From Teredinibacter turnerae (GTDB lineage: Bacteria > Pseudomonadota > Gammaproteobacteria > Pseudomonadales > Cellvibrionaceae), in NCBI RefSeq assembly GCF_037935975.1, contig NZ_CP149817.1, positions 4,216,001 through 4,280,000 on the forward strand: 64,000 bases of DNA, written 5' to 3'. The notes beneath the pieces were generated by a model that saw nothing but the letters and a program-made list of their open reading frames with translations, was not told the DNA's origin and made no database searches. Below are positions 48,142 to 60,168 of this stretch, piece by piece. Position numbers and translations under genes: made by a program. How positions within the stretch are numbered: the first letter of the stretch is position 1; every line of letters begins with the position of its first letter.

Positions 48142-48537
48142 TTAATCTTCCGCGCTTACGTCCGTTTCAGCAACTGGCTCAGGGCGACCAACCAGCTCTA
48201 CGTAAGCCATTGGTGCTTTATCACCAGCGCGGAACCCGCACTTCATAATTCGCAAATATCCGCCTGGACGACCTTCGTAACGAGGACCCAGCTCATTAAA
48301 GAGCTTACCAACGGTGGATTTATTGCGAAGGCGATCGAAAGCCAAACGACGATTAGCGACGCTATCCACTTTAGATAAAGTGATCAGCGGTTCGGCGTAA
48401 CGACGCAGTTCTTTCGCTTTCGGCAGTGTTGTTTTAATCAGCTCGTGTTCAACCAGCGAAGACACCATGTTGCGGAACATCGCCTTTCGGTGCGAGCTGT
48501 TTCTGTTTAATTGACGTCCACTATGACGATGACGCAT
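48142..48537 (-). CDS. rplQ: 50S ribosomal protein L17
   Basis: 131 residues starting [20 protein letters not shown]; the C-terminal tail is acidic ([10 protein letters not shown]). Last gene of the alpha operon, 69 bases after rpoA. Confidence 0.98.
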   Translation of the reverse strand: MRHRHSGRQLNRNSSHRKAMFRNMVSSLVEHELIKTTLPKAKELRRYAEPLITLSKVDSVANRRLAFDRLRNKSTVGKLFNELGPRYEGRPGGYLRIMKCGFRAGDKAPMAYVELVGRPEPVAETDVSAED

Positions 48538-48606
48538 GATTCTTACCCTTTACCTGATTGCTATCTCAGCAAGTCAATCTCTACATCCAGCCAACGGCTG
48601 AACATC

Positions 48607-49596
48607 TTAGTCGTTGTTTTTCAAACTGGCTGGAGGCCAGTTCTCGAGTCGCATTCCCAAAGACAGCCCGCGTGAAGCAAGAATATCTTTGATTTCTGTA
48701 AGCGACTTTTTACCAAGGTTTGGCGTTTTCAACAGCTCAACTTCAGTACGCTGGATAAGATCGCCAATGTAGTAAATGTTTTCCGCTTTCAGACAGTTGG
48801 CCGAACGTACTGTCAGTTCGAGGTCGTCTACCGGACGCAGAAGTACTGGATCGATTTGATCTTCCTTCTGTTCTGGTTCAACTTCCTTCTCACCTTCCAG
48901 ATCAACGAACACCGCCAGCTGCTGCTGAAGGATGGTCGCTGCACGACGGATAGCCTCTTCTGGATCGATAGTACCGTTGGTCTCCAGATCCAGCACCAGC
49001 TTGTCCAAGTCGGTACGCTGTTCAACACGCGCACTTTCAACCGTGTAAGCCAAACGGCGAACCGGGCTGAACGATGCGTCTAACTGCAACCGGCCAATTG
49101 CGCGAGTTTCGTCTTCATCAGACTGGCGCGCATCAACCGGCTGGTAGCCGCGACCACGGGCAATCGTGAGTTTCATGTCGAGCGTCACGTCACCAGTGAT
49201 GTTGGCAATAACCAGCTCAGGGTTCGCGATTTCAACATCGTGATCCAGCTGAATGTCTGCACCCGTTACGACACCGGGACCCTGCTTAACAAGCGACAGG
49301 GTAGTGGTGTCCTTGCCGTGCATAACAACAGCGAGATTTTTGATGTTGAGAAGAATCTCGATTACATCTTCGCGAACGCCTTCAATAGCACTGTACTCGT
49401 GCTGAACTCCAGCGATCTCAACTTCGGTTACTGCGCAACCTGGCATGGAAGACAGCAGAATTCTGCGCAACGCATTACCCAGGGTATGACCGAAACCGCG
49501 CTCCAATGGCTCGAGAACCACCTTCGCTCGAGTCGGCGCGAGCTCTGTTACATCAATATGACGAGGTGTCAAAAATTCGTTCACTGCGCTCTGCAT
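48607..49596 (-). CDS. rpoA: RNA polymerase alpha subunit
   Basis: 329 residues. The N-terminal assembly domain (to about 235) contains [20 protein letters not shown]; the C-terminal domain (from about 250) has [17 protein letters not shown], which contacts UP elements and activators. Follows rpsD by 49 bases. Confidence 0.99.
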   Translation of the reverse strand: MQSAVNEFLTPRHIDVTELAPTRAKVVLEPLERGFGHTLGNALRRILLSSMPGCAVTEVEIAGVQHEYSAIEGVREDVIEILLNIKNLAVVMHGKDTTTLSLVKQGPGVVTGADIQLDHDVEIANPELVIANITGDVTLDMKLTIARGRGYQPVDARQSDEDETRAIGRLQLDASFSPVRRLAYTVESARVEQRTDLDKLVLDLETNGTIDPEEAIRRAATILQQQLAVFVDLEGEKEVEPEQKEDQIDPVLLRPVDDLELTVRSANCLKAENIYYIGDLIQRTEVELLKTPNLGKKSLTEIKDILASRGLSLGMRLENWPPASLKNND

Positions 49597-49645
49597 ATAA
49601 GTACCTGTAGTTGAAATATTCCTATAAAAAACTCAATGGAGAGAA

Positions 49646-50266
49646 TTACTTAGAGTAAAGCTCAACAATGAGGTTTTCGTTAATATCGGCTGGCAAGTCA
49701 ACGCGATCAGGAACTCGTTTAAAAGTACCCTCTTTTTTATCTGCGTTTACATCGACCCACTCGACATCAGGACGCTGAGCAGCAATACCTAACGCATTTT
49801 GGATGCGAAGCTGATTTTTGGACTTCTCGCGAACCGCAATGACATCACCTTCACTAACTTTGTAGGAAGGGATATTCAAGGCTTTACCGTTAACCAGAAT
49901 AGCCTTGTGAGAAACCAACTGACGAGACTCAGCGCGAGTTGCACCGAAACCCATACGATAAACAACGTTATCGAGACGGCTTTCGAGCAATTTCAGCAGG
50001 TTCTCACCCGTTGCGCCCTTAAGACGTGCAGCTTCTTTATAGTAGCTACGGAATTGCTTTTCCAGCAATCCATAGGTACGACGTACTTTTTGCTTTTCGC
50101 GCAACTGAACACCGTAGTCAGACAAACGACCACGACGCTGGCCATGCTGACCAGGAGCAGTTTCGGCTTTGCATTTGCTTTCTAAAGGTCTTACACCACT
50201 TTTCAGGAACAGATCTGTTCCTTCGCGGCGAGACAGTTTACAAGTTGGACCTAAATAACGTGCCAC
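49646..50266 (-). CDS. rpsD: 30S ribosomal protein S4
   Basis: 206 residues, 16S assembly initiator. [16 protein letters not shown] and the S4 domain ([18 protein letters not shown]) are clear. In E. coli S4 represses the alpha operon by binding the rpsM leader; the long leader seen here (209 bases upstream of rpsM) would allow that. Confidence 0.99.
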   Translation of the reverse strand: MARYLGPTCKLSRREGTDLFLKSGVRPLESKCKAETAPGQHGQRRGRLSDYGVQLREKQKVRRTYGLLEKQFRSYYKEAARLKGATGENLLKLLESRLDNVVYRMGFGATRAESRQLVSHKAILVNGKALNIPSYKVSEGDVIAVREKSKNQLRIQNALGIAAQRPDVEWVDVNADKKEGTFKRVPDRVDLPADINENLIVELYSK

Positions 50267-50278
50267 GGGGACTCCTCC

Positions 50279-50671
50279 TTATACTCGACGCTTCTTGGGT
50301 GGACGACAACCGTTATGAGGAATAGGCGTCACATCAGTAATGTTGGTAATTTTATAGCCAACATTGTTCAGTGCGCGTACGGCGGATTCACGACCAGGAC
50401 CAGGGCCCTTAACTTCTACGTCGAGATTCTTCAGACCGTATTCCTGCGCTGCTTGACCAGCGCGCTCGGCTGCAACCTGTGCGGCGAACGGAGTGCTCTT
50501 ACGAGAACCGCGGAAACCTGAACCACCAGCAGTGGCCCAAGACAGTGTATTACCCTGACGATCAGTGATCGTCACGATAGTGTTATTAAACGAGGCATGA
50601 ATATGCGCAATACCATCGACAACCGTCTTTTTGACTTTCTTCTTTGTCGTGGTTTTACTTGGCTTAGCCAT
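50279..50671 (-). CDS. rpsK: 30S ribosomal protein S11
   Basis: 130 residues; [20 protein letters not shown] and the C-terminal [12 protein letters not shown] are diagnostic. Located between rpsM and rpsD, with gaps of 49 and 12 bases. Confidence 0.99.
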   Translation of the reverse strand: MAKPSKTTTKKKVKKTVVDGIAHIHASFNNTIVTITDRQGNTLSWATAGGSGFRGSRKSTPFAAQVAAERAGQAAQEYGLKNLDVEVKGPGPGRESAVRALNNVGYKITNITDVTPIPHNGCRPPKKRRV

Positions 50672-50720
50672 AGCATTATTTCCCGAACAATATAAATGAA
50701 TTTACAAATATCCGCTGCGA

Positions 50721-51077
50721 TTACTTTTTAATCGGCTTACGAGGACCTTTACGTGTACGTGCATTGGTTTTGCTGCGCTGACCACGAACTGGCAAGCTGC
50801 GACGATGACGTAACCCACGGTAGCAACCGAGGTCCATCAAGCGCTTGATATTCATGGAAATTTCACGGCGCAAATCACCTTCAACCGTGTGCTTGGCGAC
50901 TTCTGCGCGGATCTCATCCATTTTTGCGTCGTCGAGAGCACTGATTTTGGTGGATTCCGCAACGCCGGTAGCAGCACAAATCTGCTTGGCGGTTGTTTTA
51001 CCAATCCCGAACACGTAAGTCAGGGAAATAACGGCATGCTTATGGTCTGGTATGTTGACACCAGCTATACGAGCCAT
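50721..51077 (-). CDS. rpsM: 30S ribosomal protein S13
   Basis: 118 residues starting [20 protein letters not shown] and ending in the basic [13 protein letters not shown] tail. The ATG at 51077 has GGAG upstream; the open frame extends further but with no homology. First gene of the alpha operon. Confidence 0.98.
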   Translation of the reverse strand: MARIAGVNIPDHKHAVISLTYVFGIGKTTAKQICAATGVAESTKISALDDAKMDEIRAEVAKHTVEGDLRREISMNIKRLMDLGCYRGLRHRRSLPVRGQRSKTNARTRKGPRKPIKK

Positions 51078-51152
51078 CCAATTTACTCCAAAAAGATACG
51101 ATATGCAGTGTTGACGGCGGTTAATACCACCCACTACGCCGAAAGGGCGCGA

Positions 51153-51181
51153 AGGATAGCGATAAAACCACCAAATTGCAA
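51153..51181 (-). promoter_or_regulatory. Sigma-70 promoter of the alpha operon
   Basis: On the minus strand TTGCAA (51176-51181) and TATCCT (51153-51158) with a 17-base spacer, inside the 209-base rpmJ-rpsM gap. Transcripts would have a leader of about 70 bases, a size compatible with an S4-binding structure. Confidence 0.65.
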
Positions 51182-51286
51182 TAGCAAAGCCGTTTCCAGC
51201 CATGCGACAGTCAACACCTCCAATTTATCAGAGCAGGAACTCTGAAAGGCTCTGCGCGGAGCGCAGCACCCAAGTACACCAATCGC

Positions 51287-51403
51287 TTAACCTTGACGCT
51301 GCTTATGACGGGGCTCTGCGCTACAAATTACACGCAGAACGCCTTTGCGACGTACGATTTTGCAATTACGGCAAACTTTTTTTACTGATGCACGAACTTT
51401 CAT
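51287..51403 (-). CDS. rpmJ: 50S ribosomal protein L36
   Basis: 38 residues, too short for standard gene callers' cut-offs. It is the zinc-ribbon (C+) form: [34 protein letters not shown] with Cys11, Cys14, Cys27 and His33. Lies between secY and rpsM, 26 bases after secY, as in E. coli. Confidence 0.97.
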   Translation of the reverse strand: MKVRASVKKVCRNCKIVRRKGVLRVICSAEPRHKQRQG

Positions 51404-51429
51404 TGTATTGACCTCAAACTAGGCGCGGC

Positions 51430-52773
51430 TTAGCGGCCGCGTCCATAACTCTGCAAATTAGCCTTTTTCATCACAGAATCGTACTGGTGAGACATCAGGT
51501 GAGATTGCACCTGAGACATAAAGTCCATCACAACCACGACTACGATCAGCAATGAGGTACCACCAAGATAGAAAGGCACGTTGGCAGACACCATTAAAAA
51601 CTGTGGCAGCAGCGCTACAGCAGCAATATAAACCGAGCCTACCACTGTCAGTCGGGTAAGCACGTTGTCGATGTATTTAGCCGACTGCTCGCCCGGACGT
51701 ATGCCTGGAATGTAGGCTCCGCCGCGCTTGAGGTTATCGGCAACCTCTTTCGGGTTATACATCATCGCGGTATAAATGAAGCAAAATGCAACAATCAATA
51801 CAGCGAAAATAACGAAGTTAAGCGGTTGACCAGGACCGATCATCAGCGCGACTTCTTGCAGAATTTCTGCGGCCTTGCCTTCGCTCGCATTGCCAAACCA
51901 CTGAGCGATGGACGCAGGAAACAGAAGTATACTGCTGGCAAAAATGACAGGAATAACACCCGCCATATTGATCTTAAGTGGTAAATGGCTGGTTTGCGCT
52001 GGCCCCTGCCCCATTCGTCCCGCGGCCTGCCGACGCGCGTACTGAATGGTGATGCGACGCTGACCACGCTCCATTCGAACCACAAACCAAACAATTGCAA
52101 CAGCCGCAAACAACAAAGCCAACAACATCAGTACGTGGAGATCACCTTGTCGCGCGCTTTCGAATGCTTGACCAACGGCAGAAGGTAAACCTGCAACAAT
52201 CCCGGCAAAAATCAGCATGGATATGCCGTTACCGATACCACGCTCGGTTACCTGCTCGCCCAGCCACATCATAAAGACAGAACCAGTAACCAGCGAGGTA
52301 ACCGCGATCAGGTAAAAGCTGAACACTGGCATTCCAGCGTACGCCATACCCTGACCGGACATTCCAGCAACCATTACAAACGCCTGCACCGTAGCTAAAG
52401 CAACGGTTAGGTAGCGCGTGTACTGGCTAATCTTGCGACGGCCGGATTCACCTTCTTTCTTGAGCGCTTCTAACGATGGGGTTACCGAGCTCATCATCTG
52501 CATAATGATAGATGCAGAAATGTAGGGCATGATTCCCAGCGCGAGAATACTCATACGCTCAAGGGCACCACCTGAGAACATGTTGAACATGCCCAGGATA
52601 GTACCCTGATTCTGGTTGAACAGCTGCGCTACCTGCTCCGGGTCAATCCCCGGTACAGGAATGTGCGTTCCCAGACGATAAACAACAATCGCCAAAAATA
52701 AAAATTTTAGGCGAGCCCAAAGCTCGCCTAAACCTTTCTGACCACCTAGAGGCATGTTACCCGGCGTTGCCAT
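51430..52773 (-). CDS. secY: Preprotein translocase subunit SecY
   Basis: 447-residue, ten-helix channel subunit of the Sec translocon. Recognised by [20 protein letters not shown] at the N-terminus, the plug region [12 protein letters not shown] and the cytoplasmic loop [15 protein letters not shown]. Follows rplO by 39 bases. Confidence 0.99.
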   Translation of the reverse strand: MATPGNMPLGGQKGLGELWARLKFLFLAIVVYRLGTHIPVPGIDPEQVAQLFNQNQGTILGMFNMFSGGALERMSILALGIMPYISASIIMQMMSSVTPSLEALKKEGESGRRKISQYTRYLTVALATVQAFVMVAGMSGQGMAYAGMPVFSFYLIAVTSLVTGSVFMMWLGEQVTERGIGNGISMLIFAGIVAGLPSAVGQAFESARQGDLHVLMLLALLFAAVAIVWFVVRMERGQRRITIQYARRQAAGRMGQGPAQTSHLPLKINMAGVIPVIFASSILLFPASIAQWFGNASEGKAAEILQEVALMIGPGQPLNFVIFAVLIVAFCFIYTAMMYNPKEVADNLKRGGAYIPGIRPGEQSAKYIDNVLTRLTVVGSVYIAAVALLPQFLMVSANVPFYLGGTSLLIVVVVVMDFMSQVQSHLMSHQYDSVMKKANLQSYGRGR

Positions 52774-52812
52774 TCAACCCTCTCTATTCTGTCGGTTACG
52801 ACTCTAAGCCGC

Positions 52813-53247
52813 TTATTCTTCTATTTTACCACCAGCCGCTTCAATGGCTGCTTTGGCGCCTTTGGTTACCGCCAGACCTTTTACAGTAACGGCTTTCTTC
52901 AGCTCACCAGACAAAAAGATTTTTGCTCGTTTGATGCTTGCAGTGATCAGGTCGGCTTTAAGCAGCGCATCCAGATCAATCACATCCGCCTCAACTTTGT
53001 TGAGCTCAGACAAACGGATTTCAGCGGAAACGCGGCCAATACGGCTGGTAAAACCGTACTTAGGCAGACGCTTCTGCAAAGGCATCTGACCACCTTCAAA
53101 GCCTGGCTTCACACTACCGCCGGAACGAGACTTCAAACCTTTGTGACCACGGCCAGCTGTTTTGCCCAGACCGGAACCAATACCGCGACCAACGCGCTTG
53201 CGCGATGTTACACGGCCAGGAGCTGGACTCAAAGTGTTTAAACGCAT
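52813..53247 (-). CDS. rplO: 50S ribosomal protein L15
   Basis: 144 residues from [20 protein letters not shown], with the glycine-rich [19 protein letters not shown] segment. The ATG at 53247 uses GAGGAAGAG, which overlaps the rpmD stop region; the two genes are one base apart. Confidence 0.98.
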   Translation of the reverse strand: MRLNTLSPAPGRVTSRKRVGRGIGSGLGKTAGRGHKGLKSRSGGSVKPGFEGGQMPLQKRLPKYGFTSRIGRVSAEIRLSELNKVEADVIDLDALLKADLITASIKRAKIFLSGELKKAVTVKGLAVTKGAKAAIEAAGGKIEE

Positions 53248-53248
53248 C

Positions 53249-53434
53249 TTACTCTTCCTCAACCTTAACCATGTAATTCACTTTGTTGATCATACCGCGT
53301 ACAGAAGGCGTATCTTCAACCTCCACGGTGTGACCAATACGACGCAAGCCAAGACCGCGTACGCAAGCCTTGTGCGCTTCGAGGCGACCTGAAGCGCTTT
53401 TATACTGAGTTACTTTAAGCGTTTTCTTAGCCAT
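53249..53434 (-). CDS. rpmD: 50S ribosomal protein L30
   Basis: 61 residues; [20 protein letters not shown] and the [19 protein letters not shown] end are typical of bacterial L30. Confidence 0.98.
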   Translation of the reverse strand: MAKKTLKVTQYKSASGRLEAHKACVRGLGLRRIGHTVEVEDTPSVRGMINKVNYMVKVEEE

Positions 53435-53483
53435 GATTTTCTCACTTTAAATCGGCGCTGACTCTAGTATCGCAATCGCGATA

Positions 53484-53996
53484 TTAGTTCAAAATATCTT
53501 CTACTGATTTACCACGCTTGGCAGCAACAGCATCAGGAGAGGCCATCGCACGCAGCGCTTCGAAGGTTGCACGAACCACGTTTACCGGGTTGGTCGAGCC
53601 GTAGCACTTTGCCAATACGTTCTGTACACCAGCGATTTCCAATACCGAGCGCATGGCACCACCAGCAATTACACCGGTACCTTGCGATGCAGGCTGCATA
53701 TACACCTTAGATGCACCGTGACGGCCTTTAGTTGGGTACTGGATGGTATCACCGTTCAGTTCAACCTGGATCATGTTGCGGCGTGCGGATTCCATTGCCT
53801 TTTGAATCGCGATAGGCACTTCACGCGCTTTACCACGACCAAAACCCACTTTTCCGTTGCCATCGCCAACCACTGTCAGAGCGGTGAAGGCAAAGATACG
53901 GCCACCTTTTACAGTTTTTGCTACGCGGTTCACCTGAACCAGCTTTTCCTGTAAACCTTCGGCGGTGCTCTCTTCTTTTTTAATCTGCTGCGACAT
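53484..53996 (-). CDS. rpsE: 30S ribosomal protein S5
   Basis: 170 residues; [20 protein letters not shown] and [12 protein letters not shown] identify the double-stranded RNA-binding and fidelity domain. Follows rplR by 10 bases. Confidence 0.99.
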   Translation of the reverse strand: MSQQIKKEESTAEGLQEKLVQVNRVAKTVKGGRIFAFTALTVVGDGNGKVGFGRGKAREVPIAIQKAMESARRNMIQVELNGDTIQYPTKGRHGASKVYMQPASQGTGVIAGGAMRSVLEIAGVQNVLAKCYGSTNPVNVVRATFEALRAMASPDAVAAKRGKSVEDILN

Positions 53997-54006
53997 AATC
54001 TAACCT

Positions 54007-54357
54007 TTAGAATTCCAAGCCGCTTTCACGAGCGGCGTCTGCCAGTGCTTTAACTCGACCGTGGAATTTGAAACCACTACGGTCAAACGCGACTTTGGTA
54101 ACACCCGCGGCCTTAGCGCGCTCGGCAATTAATTTGCCCACGGCTGTAGCAGCTTCTATATTACCGGTTGCACCACTGCGCAAGTCTTTGTCCAGCGTGG
54201 ACGCGCTGGCAAGAACCTTGTCACTTTCCGGGGAGATAATCTGCGCGTAAATGTGACGAGGAGTTCTGTTGACGCAAAGACGAGTTTCACGCAGCTCACG
54301 AATTTTTGAGCGGCTGCGTGTTGCACGGCGTATTCTGGATTGCTTCTTAGCGTTCAT
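54007..54357 (-). CDS. rplR: 50S ribosomal protein L18
   Basis: 116 residues, binds 5S rRNA with L5. [20 protein letters not shown] and [20 protein letters not shown] are typical. Confidence 0.98.
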   Translation of the reverse strand: MNAKKQSRIRRATRSRSKIRELRETRLCVNRTPRHIYAQIISPESDKVLASASTLDKDLRSGATGNIEAATAVGKLIAERAKAAGVTKVAFDRSGFKFHGRVKALADAARESGLEF

Positions 54358-54392
54358 ATCTAAAACCTACTGTTAGCTTACCGATCTACGGC

Positions 54393-54926
54393 TTACTTCT
54401 TCTTAGCTTCTTTACGACGTACAAATTCGTCAGCGTAACGCACACCCTTACCTTTGTAAGGCTCTGGCGGACGGAAAGCACGCACTTCGCTAGCAACCTG
54501 CCCTAGCAACTGCTTATTTGCACTCTTCAGCAAGATTTCGGTTTGCGAAGGAGTTTCTGCAGTTACGCCTTCTGGCAAGTCGTAATCGATTGGGTGAGAA
54601 AAACCCAGTGTCAGGTTCAGCGTACTACCGGATGCTTTAGCACGGTAACCAACGCCGTTCAGGACAAGTTTTCTCTCAAAGCCCTGGCTCACGCCAGTGA
54701 CCATATTGTTTACCAGGGCACGCATGGTACCAGCCATCGCACGCGAAGCTTTGGCGCCATCACGAGCGGCAAACGTAACTACGTTATCTTCAATTTTCAG
54801 CTCAACGCTATCGTGGATCTGAATCGCCAACTGGCCTTTACCACCTTTTACAGTGACGTCCTGACCGTTTTGCTTTAATTCAACACCGCTAGGCAGTTGA
54901 ACTGGACTCTTTGCAACGCGAGACAT
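54393..54926 (-). CDS. rplF: 50S ribosomal protein L6
   Basis: 177 residues starting [15 protein letters not shown], with the C-terminal [20 protein letters not shown] block. Near the factor-binding site of the 50S subunit. Confidence 0.99.
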   Translation of the reverse strand: MSRVAKSPVQLPSGVELKQNGQDVTVKGGKGQLAIQIHDSVELKIEDNVVTFAARDGAKASRAMAGTMRALVNNMVTGVSQGFERKLVLNGVGYRAKASGSTLNLTLGFSHPIDYDLPEGVTAETPSQTEILLKSANKQLLGQVASEVRAFRPPEPYKGKGVRYADEFVRRKEAKKK

Positions 54927-54962
54927 ATTGGTTACCCGTCTTAATACTTTTCCTAAAACTGT

Positions 54963-55355
54963 TTAGAAAACAGTACAAATAATTTCGCCACCAACGCCAG
55001 CTGCGCGAGCTGCGCGATCGGTCATGACACCCTTACTGGTGGACACGATGGCAATTCCCAAGCCGCCGCGAACAGTTGGCAGCTCGTCTTTACCTGCGTA
55101 AGCACGCAATCCAGGACGGCTAATGCGATCCAATTCTGCGATTACCGGCTTACCTTCGAAATATTTAAGGTCAATGGTCAATTCAGCTTTAACGCCGTCT
55201 GTAGCGGAAAAGCCCGCAACATAACCTTCTTCTGTCAAAACGTTTGCGACGCTCTTCTTCAACTTGGAAGAAGGCATAGTCACAGAGGTTTTACCGACCA
55301 TTTGTGCATTGCGAATGCGCGTCAGCATATCCGCGATAGGGTCTTGCATACTCAT
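54963..55355 (-). CDS. rpsH: 30S ribosomal protein S8
   Basis: 130 residues, [20 protein letters not shown]. The first of two nearby ATGs is chosen because AGGAG lies 9 bases before it. In E. coli S8 represses the spc operon at the rplE region; the same gene order is kept here. Confidence 0.98.
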   Translation of the reverse strand: MSMQDPIADMLTRIRNAQMVGKTSVTMPSSKLKKSVANVLTEEGYVAGFSATDGVKAELTIDLKYFEGKPVIAELDRISRPGLRAYAGKDELPTVRGGLGIAIVSTSKGVMTDRAARAAGVGGEIICTVF

Positions 55356-55383
55356 AAAATTCTGCTCCTACTCGTAGCCTGGA

Positions 55384-55689
55384 TTACCAGCTAGCTTTAA
55401 CCAGGCCTGGTACGTCGCCGCGCATTGCAGCTTCGCGCAATTTGTTTCGACACAGACCGAACTTGCGGTAAACCGCATGAGGACGACCAGTAACACGACA
55501 ACGACGCTGACCGCGCGCTGCACTGCTGTCACGCGGCAGCTTCTGCAGCTTGATCATTGCTTCCCAAACTTGATCATCGGAAGACTCAACGCTGCTGATA
55601 ATCGCTTTCAGCTCTTCGCGCTTTGCAGCGTATTTATCGACAGCTTTCGCGCGCTTAACTTCACGGGCGATCATTGATTTCTTAGCCAT
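55384..55689 (-). CDS. rpsN: 30S ribosomal protein S14
   Basis: 101 residues, the long zinc-free form (no CxxC pair). [20 protein letters not shown] is diagnostic. Confidence 0.98.
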   Translation of the reverse strand: MAKKSMIAREVKRAKAVDKYAAKREELKAIISSVESSDDQVWEAMIKLQKLPRDSSAARGQRRCRVTGRPHAVYRKFGLCRNKLREAAMRGDVPGLVKASW

Positions 55690-55702
55690 TTATAATCAAC
55701 TC

Positions 55703-56242
55703 CTAACCTTTGAACGGGAAGCTAAACGCTTTAAGTAAAGCGCGGCCTTCTTCGTTAGTACGAGCAGTAGTAGAGATACAGATATCCAAACCACGCAGCT
55801 TGTCCACTTTGTCGTAATCGATCTCTGGGAAAATGATTTGCTCATTTACACCCATAGAGAAGTTTCCGCGACCGTCAAACTGCTTGGGGCTGATACCGCG
55901 AAAGTCGCGCACTCGAGGAATCGCGATACTTACCAGGCGATCCAGGAATTCGTACATACGCTCGCGACGCAGAGTCACTTTACAGCCAACCGGCCAACCT
56001 TCACGTACTTTAAAACCAGCGATAGATTTGCGTGCTTTGGTAATAACCGGCTTTTGACCTGCGATTTTCTCGAGGTCAGCAACAGCGTTTTCCAAAACTT
56101 TCTTATCGCCGATAGCTTCACCAACACCCATGTTAAGAGTGATTTTGGTAATGCGCGGAATTTCCATTACGTTTGCTACACCAAGCTCTTCTTTAAGCTT
56201 GGGAGCGATTTCGTTGAGATACTTTTCTTTAAGCCTTGCCAT
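55703..56242 (-). CDS. rplE: 50S ribosomal protein L5
   Basis: 179 residues; 5S rRNA-binding. [20 protein letters not shown] and [20 protein letters not shown] are typical. Confidence 0.99.
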   Translation of the reverse strand: MARLKEKYLNEIAPKLKEELGVANVMEIPRITKITLNMGVGEAIGDKKVLENAVADLEKIAGQKPVITKARKSIAGFKVREGWPVGCKVTLRRERMYEFLDRLVSIAIPRVRDFRGISPKQFDGRGNFSMGVNEQIIFPEIDYDKVDKLRGLDICISTTARTNEEGRALLKAFSFPFKG

Positions 56243-56261
56243 TCTTCTTCACCCAGTACGC

Positions 56262-56579
56262 TTATGCGTCAATAGCATTGCCGTCGGATTTGAAAACTCG
56301 AATTTTGTTTCCGTCTTCCAACACTTTAAATCCAACACGATCCGCTTTTTGGGTGCTTGGATTGTAGATAGCGACGTTTGATACCTGAATCGGGGCTTCT
56401 TTCTCAACGATACCACCAGCTACGCCTAGCTGAGGGTTCGGCTTCTGATGTTTTTTGATCATCTGAATGCCGGAGACGATGACTCGATTATCAGGCAGTA
56501 CGCGGGTCACTTTTCCGCGCTTACCTTTATCACGACCGGTGATTACCACCACTTCGTCATTACGTTTAATTTTGCGCAT
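56262..56579 (-). CDS. rplX: 50S ribosomal protein L24
   Basis: 105 residues with a KOW motif ([20 protein letters not shown]). Assembly initiator of the 50S subunit. Confidence 0.98.
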
Positions 56580-56614
56580 AACCTTAAATATCCTCTTGAC
56601 CTCGGTGCAGCCGA

Positions 56615-56983
56615 TTACAGTACTTCGGGTGCCAGAGAGATAATCTTCATAAACTTTTCACCACGCAGTTCACGGGTTACCGGGCCGAAGATACGAGTAC
56701 CTACAGGGGCTTCCTGATTGTTCAGCAGTACCGCTGCGTTGTCGTCGAAACGGATAATGGAACCGTCCGGGCGACGCACACCTTTTTTGGTGCGCACAAC
56801 AACTGCCTTCATTACTTGGCCTTTTTTAACCTTACCGCGAGGAATCGCTTCCTTGACGGTAACTTTAATAACATCGCCGACGCGGGCATAGCGACGGTGG
56901 GAGCCACCCAACACCTTGATACACATTACGCGACGCGCGCCACTGTTATCGGCTACGTCCAAATAAGTTTCTGTTTGAATCAT
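56615..56983 (-). CDS. rplN: 50S ribosomal protein L14
   Basis: 122 residues, [20 protein letters not shown]. First gene of the classical spc part; 60 bases separate it from rpsQ, but no separate promoter stands out there. Confidence 0.99.
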
Positions 56984-57043
56984 CGTCTTTCTCCGAAACT
57001 CTAACTCGGCGGGTGACTGTTACACCGGCCGCTGCCGATTCAC

Positions 57044-57310
57044 TTAAATTCGCGTCGCGCGCTCTTCGATCTTAACCAAAGTCCAGGACTTGGTTTTCGA
57101 AAGAGGACGTGACTCAGCGATAGTTACGGTATCGCCCTGGTTACATTCGTTGTTTTCGTCATGAGCTTTAATCTTGGTAGATTTGCTCACGTATTTGCCG
57201 TAGACCGGGTGCTTTACGCGACGCTCAATCAAAACAACAACGGATTTATCCATTTTGTCGCTAACAACCTTGCCAGTTAGCGTACGTACCAATTTTTCTG
57301 CTTCAGCCAT
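57044..57310 (-). CDS. rpsQ: 30S ribosomal protein S17
   Basis: 88 residues; [20 protein letters not shown] and the [20 protein letters not shown] block are typical. Confidence 0.98.
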   Translation of the reverse strand: MAEAEKLVRTLTGKVVSDKMDKSVVVLIERRVKHPVYGKYVSKSTKIKAHDENNECNQGDTVTIAESRPLSKTKSWTLVKIEERATRI

Positions 57311-57327
57311 TCTCGTTACCTACGCTC

Positions 57328-57522
57328 TTACTTAGTTGCCGCTTTCTGGCGCAGAACCGTTTTAATGCGAGCAATGTCGCGACGGGTTTGCTTCACCAAA
57401 TGGGTTTGATTCAGCTGGCCAGTAGACTTTTGCATGCGAAGCTTAAATTGCGCTTCCAACTGAGTGAGCAGTTCTTGCTTCAGCTCATCAACTGACTTTT
57501 CGTTAAGTTCACTTGCTTTCAT
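57328..57522 (-). CDS. rpmC: 50S ribosomal protein L29
   Basis: 64 residues, [20 protein letters not shown]. The ATG overlaps the rplP stop by one base (TGATG arrangement); a GTG codon before it is not needed. Confidence 0.97.
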   Translation of the reverse strand: MKASELNEKSVDELKQELLTQLEAQFKLRMQKSTGQLNQTHLVKQTRRDIARIKTVLRQKAATK

Positions 57523-57935
57523 CACATCACCGACCGCTTAACAAAAGTTGTGTTCAAAGGCAGTTTTGCTGCTGCCAGCGCAAAAGCTTCGCGGGCCAGT
57601 TCTTCAGAAACACCTTCCATTTCATAAAGAACTTTTCCTGGCTGGATTTGCGCTACCCAGTACTCAACGTTACCTTTACCTTTACCCTGACGAACTTCCA
57701 GCGGCTTTTCAGTAATAGGTTTGTCTGGAAATACTCGGATCCAGATTTTACCGCCACGCTTAACGTGACGAGTCATTGCACGACGGGCCGCTTCGATTTG
57801 ACGCGCAGTAATGCGTCCACGAGCTACCGCTTTGAGTCCGAATTCACCAAAGCTAACTTTGGAGCCGCGTTGCGCCAAGCCGCGATTGCGCCCCTTCATT
57901 TGCTTACGGAATTTTGTACGCTTTGGTTGCAGCAT
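57522..57935 (-). CDS. rplP: 50S ribosomal protein L16
   Basis: 137 residues, [20 protein letters not shown]. It organises the A-site tRNA region of 23S rRNA. Translationally coupled to rpmC. Confidence 0.99.
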   Translation of the reverse strand: MLQPKRTKFRKQMKGRNRGLAQRGSKVSFGEFGLKAVARGRITARQIEAARRAMTRHVKRGGKIWIRVFPDKPITEKPLEVRQGKGKGNVEYWVAQIQPGKVLYEMEGVSEELAREAFALAAAKLPLNTTFVKRSVM

Positions 57936-57976
57936 TTGCCTAACCCTTATTCGTCAAAACTGTTAACTTCGAGCGC

Positions 57977-58651
57977 TTACTTAGCGCCTTTTTTCTTAGG
58001 AGCAGACTCGGCTTCTTCCAGTCCACCAATAATTTCGCCTTTGAAGATCCACACTTTTACACCAATGATGCCGTAAGTGGTGGACGCTTCTGCAGTAGCG
58101 TAGTCGATATCTGCACGCAGAGTGTGCAGAGGTACACGACCTTCACGGTACCATTCGGTACGCGCAATCTCAGCACCGCCGAGACGACCGCTAACCTGGA
58201 TTTTCACACCTTCTGCACCCTGACGCATTGCGTTCTGCACGGCACGCTTCATAGCGCGACGAAACATTACGCGACGCTCGAGCTGCTGAGCAACGCTTTG
58301 CGCTACCAGTACGCCATCCAGATCGGGCTTGCGAATTTCTTCGATGTTGATGTGAACGGGAACACCCATCTGCTTGCTGATTTGAGCACGCAGCTTTTCT
58401 ACATCTTCACCTTTTTTACCAATAACGATGCCTGGACGCGCAGTGTGAATGGTTACACGCGCAGTGTTTGCAGGACGCTCGATATCTACACGACTCACCG
58501 AAGCGTGAGACAATACCTTTTGGATATAGGCACGCACTTTCAAGTCTTCGTTCAGCTTATCTGCATAGTCACCCTTGCTGGCATACCAGGTAGAGGTGTG
58601 CTTCTTAACAATGCCGAGACGGATGCCTGTTGGATGTACTTTCTGACCCAT
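57977..58651 (-). CDS. rpsC: 30S ribosomal protein S3
   Basis: 224 residues with a KH domain ([20 protein letters not shown]) and the C-terminal S3 domain ([12 protein letters not shown]). Forms part of the mRNA entry channel. Confidence 0.99.
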   Translation of the reverse strand: MGQKVHPTGIRLGIVKKHTSTWYASKGDYADKLNEDLKVRAYIQKVLSHASVSRVDIERPANTARVTIHTARPGIVIGKKGEDVEKLRAQISKQMGVPVHINIEEIRKPDLDGVLVAQSVAQQLERRVMFRRAMKRAVQNAMRQGAEGVKIQVSGRLGGAEIARTEWYREGRVPLHTLRADIDYATAEASTTYGIIGVKVWIFKGEIIGGLEEAESAPKKKGAK

Positions 58652-58663
58652 AAGTCTTCTCTC

Positions 58664-58996
58664 TTACTGATCCGCTACTTTAACGGTGATGTGGCATGTA
58701 CGCTTGAAGATACGGTCAGCACGACCCTTCGCGCGCGGACGAATGCGCTTCATCGTTAAACCTTCATCCACGAAAATAGTGGACACCTTCAGCTCATCAA
58801 CGTCGGCACCTTCGTTGTGCTCGGCATTGGCAATCGCCGATTCCAAAACCTTCTTGATGACTGCAGCACCTTTTTTAGTGCTGAACGCCAACAAATCCAA
58901 CGCTTCTTCAACTGATTTACCGCGAATCTGGTCTGCCACCAAGCGCGCCTTTTGCGCAGACAAGCCAGCACCGCGTAATTTAGCTGCAACTTCCAT
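58664..58996 (-). CDS. rplV: 50S ribosomal protein L22
   Basis: 110 residues, [20 protein letters not shown]; its beta-hairpin lines the exit tunnel. The ATG at 58996 has GAGGA seven bases upstream; the GTG just before it is less likely. Confidence 0.98.
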   Translation of the reverse strand: MEVAAKLRGAGLSAQKARLVADQIRGKSVEEALDLLAFSTKKGAAVIKKVLESAIANAEHNEGADVDELKVSTIFVDEGLTMKRIRPRAKGRADRIFKRTCHITVKVADQ

Positions 58997-59020
58997 CACT
59001 AATTCCTCGCTGACGCGCGC

Positions 59021-59296
59021 TTAGCGCTTCGCTTTCTTATCTGCAACATGACCACGGTAAGTGCGGGTAGCCGCAAACTCACCCAATTTGTGTCCGACCA
59101 TCTCTTCGCTAACCAGGACAGGCACGTGTTGACGTCCATTGTGGACAGCGATAGTCAGACCCACCATCTCTGGCAGAATCATCGAACGACGAGACCAGGT
59201 TTTAATGGGACGACGATCATTTTTTTCCGCCGCAACTTCCACTTTTTTCAAAAGATGGTGGTCAATAAAAGGACCTTTCTTCAGTGAACGTGGCAC
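59021..59296 (-). CDS. rpsS: 30S ribosomal protein S19
   Basis: 91 residues, [36 protein letters not shown] is the conserved block. 33 bases after rplB. Confidence 0.99.
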
Positions 59297-59329
59297 TGCA
59301 CTTTCCTCTTTTAGCTATTTAGTCGGCGC

Positions 59330-60157
59330 TTATTTCTTGTTGCGACGACGAACAATCATCTTGTCAGTACGCTTATTGCTGCGTGTTTTATAACCCTTGG
59401 TAGGAGTACCCCATGGAGACACAGGATGACGACCACCAGAGGTACGTCCCTCACCACCACCATGTGGGTGATCAACCGGGTTCATCGCAACACCGCGAAC
59501 GGTTGGGCGTACACCACGCCAGCGCTTAGCACCAGCCTTACCCAGCGAACGCAAACTGTGTTCGCTGTTTGAAACTTCGCCCAGAGTCGCGCGACACTCA
59601 ACTTCTACTTTACGCATCTCACCGGAGCGTAAACGCAGAGTGGCGTACTGACCTTCGCGAGCAACCAACTGTACCGAAGCACCCGCAGAGCGAGCCAACT
59701 GAGCACCTTTACCAGGCTTCAGTTCGATACAGTGAATAACGCTACCCACTGGAACATTGCGCAGCGGCAGAGTGTTGCCCACTTTGATCGCAGCCGCATC
59801 ACCAGACTCAATGACGTCGCCAGCTTTCAGGCCTTTCGGCGCAATGATGTAACGACGCTCACCATCGGCGTAACACACCAGAGCGATATGCGCGGTACGG
59901 TTCGGATCGTATTCCAAACGTTCAACTTTTGCCGGAATACCGTCTTTGTTGCGTTTGAAATCAATTTTTCGGTAATGCTGCTTATGACCACCACCCACGT
60001 GACGAGTGGTAATACGGCCATTATTGTTACGACCACCGGTTTTCGACTTTTTCTCGAGCAAAGGCGCGTAGGGAGCGCCCTTGTGGAGATCAGGATTAAC
60101 AACGCTTACTACGAAGCGTCGACCGGCTGAAGTTGGCTTACGTTTTTGAATAGGCAT
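59330..60157 (-). CDS. rplB: 50S ribosomal protein L2
   Basis: 275 residues; the peptidyl-transferase-associated motif [20 protein letters not shown] is intact. 11 bases after rplW. Confidence 0.99.
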   Translation of the reverse strand: MPIQKRKPTSAGRRFVVSVVNPDLHKGAPYAPLLEKKSKTGGRNNNGRITTRHVGGGHKQHYRKIDFKRNKDGIPAKVERLEYDPNRTAHIALVCYADGERRYIIAPKGLKAGDVIESGDAAAIKVGNTLPLRNVPVGSVIHCIELKPGKGAQLARSAGASVQLVAREGQYATLRLRSGEMRKVEVECRATLGEVSNSEHSLRSLGKAGAKRWRGVRPTVRGVAMNPVDHPHGGGEGRTSGGRHPVSPWGTPTKGYKTRSNKRTDKMIVRRRNKK

Positions 60158-60168
60158 CAGTCGGCTCC

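Noticed and set aside
58124-58759. 211-codon open frame opposite rpsC and rplV
   Set aside because: Antisense shadow of two highly conserved ribosomal protein genes.
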